Assembly (NCBI GenBank): GCA_902470805.1
Contig: CABRHX010000025.1
Coordinates: 1 to 26,658 of the forward strand
Source: an uncultured Collinsella sp.
Lineage (GTDB): Bacteria; Actinomycetota; Coriobacteriia; Coriobacteriales; Coriobacteriaceae
Direction: 5' to 3'
Length of the DNA stretch: 26,658 bases
Positions 20,054-26,658 of the stretch are shown here, one piece after another. A program made the position numbers and the translations under genes. Numbering within the stretch: position 1 is the stretch's first letter; every line of letters begins with the position of its first letter. A model generated the notes under the pieces. That model saw only the letters and a list, made by a program, of their open reading frames with translations, made no database searches and was not told the origin of the DNA.

Positions 20054-23000
20054 TTACGCCTCCTTCTTGGTCGAAGCAACAGAGCTGGCAGCCACGGACG
20101 CAGCGCCCGCAGCACCGCCCGCGACATCAAAGCGAGCGACATCCGCGGCGCTCGCGCGACCGGTCACAATGTCAAACGCCAGCTCCTCAGCCTGCGCATG
20201 CGTCTTGCCCACGGCCTCGGCGGCGGCGACAATCGCCAGCACGCGCTCGTACTCGGTCGGAATGACCTTCACAAAGTGCTTGCTCATCGTCTCAAAGCTG
20301 TAGAGCAACTTAATGCCGCGCGGGCTCTGCGTCGCGTCCACGTGCTCCTGGATAAGCTCGCGAATCTGCGCCAGCTCGCCGGCCGTCGGGGCCTTGAGCT
20401 CAACGCTCTCGTGGTTCACGCGGGCGTCGAGCGTGCCATATTGGTCAAAAACGTAGGCCACGCCGCCTGTCATGCCGGCGGCAAAATTCTGCCCGACCTC
20501 GCCCAGGATGAGCGCCAGACCGCCCGTCATGTACTCGCAGCCATGGTTGCCGCAGCCCTCGACCACCACGGTGGCACCGGAGTTGCGCACGGCAAAACGC
20601 TGGCCGGCAAGACCGTTAATGAAGCCGCGCCCGCTCGTGGCACCAAAGAACGCAACGTTGCCCACGATGATGTTCTCGTCGAACTTGTAGGTCGCATGCG
20701 GGTTGGGGCGCACCGACACCTCGCCGCCCGAAAGGCCCTTGCCAAAGTAGTCGTTGGCGTCGCCGCACACGTTGAGCGTAATGCCGCGCGGCAGGAAGGC
20801 GCCAAAGCTCTGACCGGCCGAACCGTCGCAATCGATGGTGATGGAGCCGGTGGGCAGGCCCTCGGGATGCGCCTTGGTCACCGCGTTGCCCAAGATGGTG
20901 CCCACGCAGCGGTTGACGTTGGCGATATCGGCGCGGAAGCGAATCGGACGCAGGTGCGCACGGGCATCGGCCGTATAGGGCACAAACAACGTGGAGTCGA
21001 GCGTCTTGTCGAGCTCGCTGTCCGCGGCCATCTGCGGCAGGAAGTGGCGACCGTCGGCGCCCGGAATATGCGCACCGAACTCGCAGGTCGCGCTCGCCAG
21101 CACGGGCGACAGATCGAGCAGGTTTGCTTTGCGGTTGCCCGGGACCTCGATCTGGCGCAAGCACTCGGGATGGCCGACCATCTCGTCGACGGTGCGGAAG
21201 CCCAGACTCGCCATGACCTCGCGCAACTGCTCGGCAACAAAGAGCATAAAGTGCTCAACGTGCTCGGGCTTGCCGCGGAAGCCGCGACGCAGGCGGCAGT
21301 TTTGCGTAGCGATGCCGGCCGGGCAGGTGTCCTGCTGGCAGTCGCGCTGCATGAGGCAGCCCATCGAGATGAGCGGCATGGTCGCAAAGCCAAACTCCTC
21401 GGCGCCCAGCAAGCAGGCGACGGCGACATCGGTGCCGTCCATGAGCTTGCCGTCGGCCTCGAGCACCACGCGCGAGCGCAGGCCGTTTTGCAGCAGCGTC
21501 TGCTGGGCCTCGGCAAGGCCAAGCTCCAGCGGCAGACCGGCGTGCCAGATAGAGTCGCGCGCAGCGGCACCCGAGCCGCCATTGTGGCCGCTGATCAAGA
21601 TCTTGTCGGCAGCGCCCTTGGCCACGCCGGTGGCGATGGTGCCGACGCCGGCCTCGCTGACCAGCTTGACCGACACGCGCGCGCCGGGGTTGGCGTTCTT
21701 AAGATCGAAGATAAGCTCTGCCAAGTCCTCGATGGAGTAGATGTCGTGGTGCGGCGGAGGCGAAATCAGGCCGATGCCGGGCGTGGACTGACGGACCTCG
21801 GCAATCCAGGGGTAGACCTTCTTGCCGGGCAGGTGACCGCCCTCACCGGGCTTGGCGCCCTGGGCCATCTTGATCTGAATCTCGAAGGCGCTGCACAGGT
21901 AGCGGCTCGTCACGCCAAAGCGCGCGCTTGCCACCTGCTTGATGGCGGAGTTCTTGGAGTCACCGTTGGCCAGCGGGGTCTCGCGGCGCGGATCCTCGCC
22001 GCCCTCGCCGGAGTTGGAACGGCCGTGCAGGCGGTTCATGGCGATGGCCATGCACTCGTGTGCTTCCTTGCTGATGGAGCCGTACGACATGGCGCCGGTG
22101 TTAAAGCGGCGGACGATGTTGAGCGCAGGCTCGACCTCGTCGAGCGAAACCGGCGTGCGACCGTTAGCGTTAAAGTCGAGCAAGTCGCGCAGGCGCACGG
22201 CACGGCCGGTGCGGTGCAGGCGGGCGCTGTACTCCTTAAAGGTGTCGTAGCTGTCCTCACGGCAGGCGGTCTGCAGCAAGTAGACAGTCTGTGGATCGAT
22301 GAGGTGATCCTCGCCGCCGAGCGGGCGCCACTTGGTCAGACCCAGCGTGGGCAGCTGATCGGGAGCCGGGCTCTTAAGGATAGCGAGCGCGGCGTCGTAA
22401 CGCTCGTTTTGCTCGCGCTCAACGTCCTCGACACCCATACCGCCCACACGGCTCACCGTGCCGGCGAAGTACGCGTTGACGAACTCCGGCGTAAAGCCGA
22501 CGGCCTCAAAGATTTGCGCGGAGTGGTAGCTCTGCACCGTGGAGATGCCCATCTTGGACATGATGGAGACGATGCCCGCCGTCGCGGCCTTGTTGTAGTT
22601 GGCGATGCCCTGCTCGGCTGTCACGTCCAGATCGCCGTGCGCCGCCAAGTCGCGGATGCACGCATGCGCGTTGTACGGATAGATACCGCTCGCGGAATAG
22701 CCCACCAGCGCCGCAAAGTCGTGCGGGGACACGGCGTCGCCACACTCCACCACGATGTCGGCAAAGGTACGCACGCCGGCGCGGATCAGGTGGTTGTGCA
22801 CGCAGCCCACGGCGAGCAGCGACGGCACGGGCACCTCGCCCGCTCCGGCGCGATCGCTCAACACCACGATGTTCACGCCGTCGCGGACCGCGGCCTCAAC
22901 GTCCTCTGCAAGCTGCTTGAGCGCAGCCTGCAGCGCACCCTCGCCGGCATCGCGGCGGTAGACGGCACGGAAACGGCGGGTCTTAAAGCCCACGCGGTCG

Positions 23001-24751
23001 ATGGCGCAGATACGCTCGAACTCCTCCTCGCTCAGCAGCGGACGCTCCAGGCGCACCAGCTGACAGGCCGTACGGGAGTCCTCGAGCAGGTTGCCGTGGT
23101 TACCCAGGTAGAGCGTGGTCGAGGTGACCATATGCTCGCGAAGAGCGTCGATCGGCGGGTTCGTGACCTGAGCGAACAGCTGATAGAAGTAGTCGAAGAA
23201 CGAACGCGTCTTCTTGGACAGGCAGGCCAGCGGCGCATCGATGCCCATCGAGGCGAGCGGGGCCTTGCCCTGCTGGGCCATGGGGCGCACGACCTCGTCA
23301 ACATCATCCCAGTGATAGCCGAGCTTGGCCATGCGTACGGCGGCGGGCACCTCGGCGTCCTCGGCGGGCGTTGCCGCAACGGGCTCATCGAGCGCGTCAA
23401 CGGTCAGCGTCTCCTCGGCAATCCAATCACGGTAGGGCTTTTCTTTGGCATAGCGGGCGCGCAGTTCGTCGTTGTAGATCACGCGGCCGCGGGCAAAGTC
23501 GACCTCGAGCATCTGGCCCGGCCCCAGACAGCCGCTCGTCAGGATGTTCTCGGGGCGCACCTCGATGGTGCCCACCTCGCTTGCCAGCATAAAGCGACCG
23601 TCGCGCGTCACATAGTAGCGGGCGGGACGCAGGCCGTTACGGTCGAGGGCGGCACCCAGCGTGCGACCGTCGGTAAAGGCGATGGCCGCCGGGCCATCCC
23701 ACGGCTCCATGAGCATGGACTGGTAAGCGTCGTAGGCGCGGCACTCCTCACTCAGGCTGTCGTTGTGGTCCCACGGCTCGGGCAGCAACATGGACGCGGC
23801 ACGCGTAAGCGGGCGACCGTTCATGACCAGGAACTCGAGCACGTTATCCAGAATCGCGGAGTCGGAACCCTCGCGGTTGATGATGGGCATCACGCGCTCA
23901 AGATCGTGCTGCAACACGGGGCTGTACAGGTTGGGTTCGCGGGCGCGAATCCAGTTGACGTTGCCCTTGAGGGTGTTGATCTCGCCGTTGTGAATGATAA
24001 AACGGTTGGGGTGCGCACGCTCCCAGCTGGGCGTGGTGTTGGTAGAGTAGCGCGAGTGGACGAGCGCCACGGCCGTTTTGACGGCGGCGTCGTTGAGATC
24101 GATGAAGAAGCGGCGCATCTGCGTGGCGACCAGCATGCCCTTGTACACGATGGTGCGCGAGCTCATGGAGCAGACGTAGAAAATCTTGTCGCGCAGGGCA
24201 AACTCGGCGTCGGCCTTCTTCTCGATGGTGCGGCGGCACACGTACAGGCGGCGCTCGAATGCGTCGCCGACCGGCGTGTCGTCGGGGCGGCCCAGAAAGG
24301 CCTGCAGGATGGTAGGCATGCAGGCGCGGGCCGTCTCACCCAGGTCGTGCGGGTCGACGGGCACCTCGCGCCAAAAGAGCAGCGGCACGCCGGCCTCGGC
24401 GCAGCCCTCCTCAAACACGCGACGGGCATCCTCTACGCCCTTGTCGTCCTGCGGGAAGAACAGCATGGCCACGCCATAGTCGCCCTCTGCCGGCAGAATC
24501 TGGCCGCACTTTTGGGCCTCTTTGCGGAAAAAATGATGCGGAACCTGGAACAGGATTCCGGCGCCGTCGCCGGTGTTCTTCTCGAGTCCGGTGCCGCCGC
24601 GGTGCTCCAAGTTGACCAGAATGGACAGTGCGTCGTCCAGAATCTGGTGATGGCGCTCGCCGTTGATATCGGCAAGCGCGCCGATGCCACATGCATCGTG
24701 GTCGAATTCGGGGCGATAAAGGCCCTGCTGCTGAGCGGAATCTGCCTGCAT
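20054..24751 (-). CDS. gltB: Glutamate synthase (NADPH) large subunit
   Basis: 1565 residues. It makes two glutamates from glutamine and 2-oxoglutarate. A 20-residue propeptide precedes the catalytic C21 (DHDACGIG), whose amino group becomes the amidotransferase nucleophile after cleavage. The glutaminase domain (LEHRGGTG, about 21-430) is followed by a central domain and an FMN/synthase barrel with GHNGGSGAA. The 3Fe-4S cysteines C1132, C1138 and C1143 have the family spacing 6 and 5. The C-terminal beta-helix domain has the GxxGxxxxGG pattern (GGLALILGEVGQNFAAGMTGG). All key residues are intact. ATG 24751 is preceded by GGGGAGGA. With gltD it forms the ammonia-assimilating GOGAT complex. 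No promoter could be read with confidence. Confidence 0.97.
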   Translation of the reverse strand: MQADSAQQQGLYRPEFDHDACGIGALADINGERHHQILDDALSILVNLEHRGGTGLEKNTGDGAGILFQVPHHFFRKEAQKCGQILPAEGDYGVAMLFFPQDDKGVEDARRVFEEGCAEAGVPLLFWREVPVDPHDLGETARACMPTILQAFLGRPDDTPVGDAFERRLYVCRRTIEKKADAEFALRDKIFYVCSMSSRTIVYKGMLVATQMRRFFIDLNDAAVKTAVALVHSRYSTNTTPSWERAHPNRFIIHNGEINTLKGNVNWIRAREPNLYSPVLQHDLERVMPIINREGSDSAILDNVLEFLVMNGRPLTRAASMLLPEPWDHNDSLSEECRAYDAYQSMLMEPWDGPAAIAFTDGRTLGAALDRNGLRPARYYVTRDGRFMLASEVGTIEVRPENILTSGCLGPGQMLEVDFARGRVIYNDELRARYAKEKPYRDWIAEETLTVDALDEPVAATPAEDAEVPAAVRMAKLGYHWDDVDEVVRPMAQQGKAPLASMGIDAPLACLSKKTRSFFDYFYQLFAQVTNPPIDALREHMVTSTTLYLGNHGNLLEDSRTACQLVRLERPLLSEEEFERICAIDRVGFKTRRFRAVYRRDAGEGALQAALKQLAEDVEAAVRDGVNIVVLSDRAGAGEVPVPSLLAVGCVHNHLIRAGVRTFADIVVECGDAVSPHDFAALVGYSASGIYPYNAHACIRDLAAHGDLDVTAEQGIANYNKAATAGIVSIMSKMGISTVQSYHSAQIFEAVGFTPEFVNAYFAGTVSRVGGMGVEDVEREQNERYDAALAILKSPAPDQLPTLGLTKWRPLGGEDHLIDPQTVYLLQTACREDSYDTFKEYSARLHRTGRAVRLRDLLDFNANGRTPVSLDEVEPALNIVRRFNTGAMSYGSISKEAHECMAIAMNRLHGRSNSGEGGEDPRRETPLANGDSKNSAIKQVASARFGVTSRYLCSAFEIQIKMAQGAKPGEGGHLPGKKVYPWIAEVRQSTPGIGLISPPPHHDIYSIEDLAELIFDLKNANPGARVSVKLVSEAGVGTIATGVAKGAADKILISGHNGGSGAAARDSIWHAGLPLELGLAEAQQTLLQNGLRSRVVLEADGKLMDGTDVAVACLLGAEEFGFATMPLISMGCLMQRDCQQDTCPAGIATQNCRLRRGFRGKPEHVEHFMLFVAEQLREVMASLGFRTVDEMVGHPECLRQIEVPGNRKANLLDLSPVLASATCEFGAHIPGADGRHFLPQMAADSELDKTLDSTLFVPYTADARAHLRPIRFRADIANVNRCVGTILGNAVTKAHPEGLPTGSITIDCDGSAGQSFGAFLPRGITLNVCGDANDYFGKGLSGGEVSVRPNPHATYKFDENIIVGNVAFFGATSGRGFINGLAGQRFAVRNSGATVVVEGCGNHGCEYMTGGLALILGEVGQNFAAGMTGGVAYVFDQYGTLDARVNHESVELKAPTAGELAQIRELIQEHVDATQSPRGIKLLYSFETMSKHFVKVIPTEYERVLAIVAAAEAVGKTHAQAEELAFDIVTGRASAADVARFDVAGGAAGAASVAASSVASTKKEA

Positions 24752-24864
24752 CGCGATCCTCCCCTAGGTGTTAGACAGTCAGTTGACTAGGCATACTAGG
24801 AGCATCGCCGGCCCGTTGTGTTTCCCGCCCGTTTCGAAACAATCGCGTAACGCACGCCCTACGA

Positions 24865-24918
24865 GTGGGTACCGCCGACCTCAAGGGTGACAACAAGGGC
24901 CCCAAGTTCGACCTGTAA
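24865..24918 (+). pseudogene. Possible 3' remnant of a lost gene
   Basis: Just outside gltB, one frame reads VGTADLKGDNKGPKFDL followed by TAA, with GC-rich third positions like real genes of this window. There is no start codon with a ribosome site, and the frame is closed by a stop at 24784. It may be the last codons of a deleted plus-strand gene, or chance. The rest of the gap 24752-25273 holds repeat cluster E and the Nramp promoter region. Confidence 0.2.
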
Positions 24919-24934
24919 ACTCACCGCTTCAAAC

Positions 24935-25151
24935 ATCTCAATCTGTAACACGAAGACCCAATTTTGGCGCCTAGATGTTACAGATTGAGATTTTCTGCAG
25001 GACGGTTTTGGTTTGTCTCAATCTGTAACACGAAGGGCCGGTTTTTGCAGCCAACTGTTACAGATCGAGATTTTCCATAGGACCATTTCTTCCTGTCTCG
25101 ATCTGTAACACCTAGGTCCAATTTCCATCCCTAGTTGTTACAGATCAAGAC
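24935..25151. repeat. Cluster E of the 57-nt dyad repeat (units 15-17)
   Basis: Units at 24935-24991, 25015-25071 and 25095-25151, both linkers 23 nt. All centres contain a T-run on the plus strand. The cluster occupies the divergent gap between the gltB and Nramp starts and ends about 45 nt before the Nramp promoter region. Confidence 0.9.
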
Positions 25152-25204
25152 ATTTCAGCAATCCCCTTCCACCATCCTATTCAAATACAACAATCTTGTT
25201 AGTC

Positions 25205-25237
25205 TTGGTTAACTTTTTAGCCTAAAACGGGTATCCT
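25205..25237 (+). promoter_or_regulatory. Nramp promoter region with DtxR/MntR-like palindrome
   Basis: TTTTAGCCTAAAA at 25215-25227 is a perfect 13-nt palindrome around a central C. Its core TTAGCCTAA equals the core of the DtxR/IdeR consensus (TTAGGTTAGCCTAACCTAA), but the outer bases do not match. It lies after a -35-like TTGGTT (25205) and before a -10-like TATCCT (25232; the spacing of 21 nt is poor). Metal-responsive repression of an Nramp gene would make sense. Confidence 0.45.
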
Positions 25238-25273
25238 TTGCGGCGTCAAACAAACGGCACGCAGGAGCTCACC

Positions 25274-26530
25274 ATGCTCAACCATCCCAAACAACACTTT
25301 GGCTCGCACCGCACCGGAGGCCACGGAGGTCTGGATATCGCCCGGCATGTCGGCCCCGGGCTGCTCGTGACCGTCGGCTTTATCGACCCGGGCAACTGGG
25401 CCTCCAATATGGCCGCGGGCTCGCAGTTTGGCTACGCATTGCTGTGGATCGTCACGCTGTCCACAATTATGCTCATTGTGCTGCAGCACAACGCGGCACA
25501 CCTGGGTATCGCCACGGGCGCCTGTCTTGCCGAGGCCACGACACGTTACCTTCCCCGCTTCGTTGGGCGCACGGTGCTTGCCAGCGCCTATCTCGCGACC
25601 ATCGCCACCGCCATGGCCGAAGTCCTGGGCGGTGCGATCGCGCTCCAGATGCTCTTTGGGCTGCCCGTGCGCGCCGGCTGCGTCATCGTGGCCGCGGCAT
25701 CGATGGCAATGCTCATGACGAACTCCTACAAGCGTGCCGAGCGCTGGATCATCGCCTTCGTCGGCGTGGTAGGACTCTCGTTTTTGGCCGAGCTTGCGCT
25801 AGTCAAGGTCGACTGGCCGCAAGCCGCCGCAAGCTGGATCACGCCCAGTATGCCCACTGGCTCTGCCGCGATTATCGTGAGTGTCCTGGGTGCGGTCGTT
25901 ATGCCCCACAACCTTTTTCTGCACTCCGAGGTCATCCAATCCATGCACTTCGAAGGCCAAGGCGAGCAAGTTATCGAGGAACGTCTGCGCTACGAGCTCT
26001 TCGACACGCTCTTTTCGATGGGCGTGGGCTGGGCAATCAACTCGACCATGGTCATCCTGGCCGCAACGACCTTCTTTGCGCACAGCATTGTCGTAGACGA
26101 CCTCGCCGTCGCAGCGGCCACGCTCTCCCCCATCTTGGGCCCGGCGAGCTCGACCATCTTTGCGGTAGCGCTGCTGTTCGCGGGACTATCGAGCAGCGTG
26201 ACAGCGGGCATGGCGGCGGGAACCATCACCGCGGGCATGTTCGACGAGGAATACGACATCCACGACCGACATTCCTCGATCGGGGTAGCGGCCTGTTTCG
26301 CCGGCGCAGTGGCGGCGTGTCTGGTCATCCCAAATCCTTTTGAAGGTCTCATCTGGAGTCAGGCACTGCTGTCGCTTCAGCTGCCGATTACGGTCTTTGT
26401 GCTCATACGGCTCACCAGCTCAGCCCGCGCTATGGGCAAATACGCCAACTCGCGCCCGCTCAACGCGCTGCTCGTAGGGATCGGCGTCATCGTGACGATT
26501 CTCGACATCGTGCTGCTAACGGGGATGTAA
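25274..26530 (+). CDS. mntH: Nramp-family divalent metal transporter, MntH-like
   Basis: A 418-residue membrane protein that imports Mn(II) and possibly Fe(II) with protons. The first-helix metal motif DPGN is at 38-41 (FIDPGNW) and the sixth-helix motif MPHN is at 210-213 (VVMPHNLFLHSEV). About eleven membrane segments can be traced, as expected for the family. I start at ATG 25274, with AGGAG seven bases upstream; the in-frame upstream start at 25238 has no ribosome site. The gene is monocistronic, with its own terminator. Manganese specificity is inferred from the family, and the palindrome in front suggests metal-dependent control. Confidence 0.92.
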   Translation: MLNHPKQHFGSHRTGGHGGLDIARHVGPGLLVTVGFIDPGNWASNMAAGSQFGYALLWIVTLSTIMLIVLQHNAAHLGIATGACLAEATTRYLPRFVGRTVLASAYLATIATAMAEVLGGAIALQMLFGLPVRAGCVIVAAASMAMLMTNSYKRAERWIIAFVGVVGLSFLAELALVKVDWPQAAASWITPSMPTGSAAIIVSVLGAVVMPHNLFLHSEVIQSMHFEGQGEQVIEERLRYELFDTLFSMGVGWAINSTMVILAATTFFAHSIVVDDLAVAAATLSPILGPASSTIFAVALLFAGLSSSVTAGMAAGTITAGMFDEEYDIHDRHSSIGVAACFAGAVAACLVIPNPFEGLIWSQALLSLQLPITVFVLIRLTSSARAMGKYANSRPLNALLVGIGVIVTILDIVLLTGM

Positions 26531-26559
26531 TTGGGATGGCGTGACCGTCCAGATATAAC

Positions 26560-26616
26560 GTCTTAATCTGTAACACGTGAGACCGTTTTAAACCGTCAGA
26601 TAAATCAAAACCACCC
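26560..26616. repeat. Decayed copy of the 57-nt dyad repeat (unit 18)
   Basis: The left arm GTCTTAATCTGTAACA is intact and the centre keeps GAGACCGTTTT, but the expected right arm reads AGATAAATCAAAAC and runs into the Nramp terminator stem. It is the only complete-length position in the window where one arm has been lost. Confidence 0.65.
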
Positions 26617-26639
26617 CTAAAAGGGGTGGTTTGCTCTTA
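26608..26639 (+). terminator. Terminator of Nramp gene
   Basis: AAACCACCCC with its complement GGGGTGGTTT, loop TAAAA, then GCTCTT. It begins 78 nt after the stop codon. Confidence 0.75.
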
Positions 26640-26658
26640 GGGTATAACCCTTGGATTT

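Overview
The window looks like chromosomal DNA from a GC-rich gut actinobacterium of the class Coriobacteriia, most probably Collinsella or a close relative. This rests on base composition, strong GGAGG-type ribosome sites, an LPxTG surface protein, a copA-copZ-csoR copper locus and short palindromic intergenic repeats. The genus is an inference; no rRNA or marker gene is present to fix it.

Layout. 303-2552 (-) encodes a DEAD-box RNA helicase with a very long Arg/Gly-rich tail. 3059-4021 (+) is an FHA-domain protein and 4195-6279 (+) a membrane-anchored Ser/Thr-kinase-like protein with a DUF6273-like outer domain; together they look like a phospho-signalling pair. 6686-10045 (+) is a 1119-residue sortase-anchored coiled-coil protein carrying a CAP domain. 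10622-13649 (+) is a copper-resistance locus (CopA ATPase, CopZ chaperone, CsoR repressor) with a CsoR-like operator in front. 13796-14269 (+) is a small membrane zinc-ribbon protein. 14403-15773 (-) is an amidohydrolase. 16070-17140 (-) resembles AbiEi/DUF559 proteins and carries a nuclease-like D...ExDGK motif. 17506-18213 (-) is unrecognised. 18567-24751 (-) is gltBD, glutamate synthase. 25274-26530 (+) is an Nramp/MntH metal transporter with a possible DtxR/MntR-type operator.

The most striking content is intergenic. Seventeen complete copies, plus one decayed copy, of a 57-nt element lie in the gaps between genes. Each has 16-nt inverted arms (GTCTCGATCTGTAACA and its complement) around a 25-nt centre. 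Every complete copy is 57 nt long. Where copies cluster (2, 3 or 4 units), they repeat with a period of 80-81 nt, so the 16-nt motif recurs every 40-41 nt in alternating orientation. The centre is polar. Two clusters with the same order of linkers bracket the surface-protein gene as long direct repeats. I know of no named family that fits; this is the best candidate for something undescribed. Three other dyad elements (4114-4150, 12969-13040, 13675-13740) and a hairpin at 18509-18549 are separate from it.
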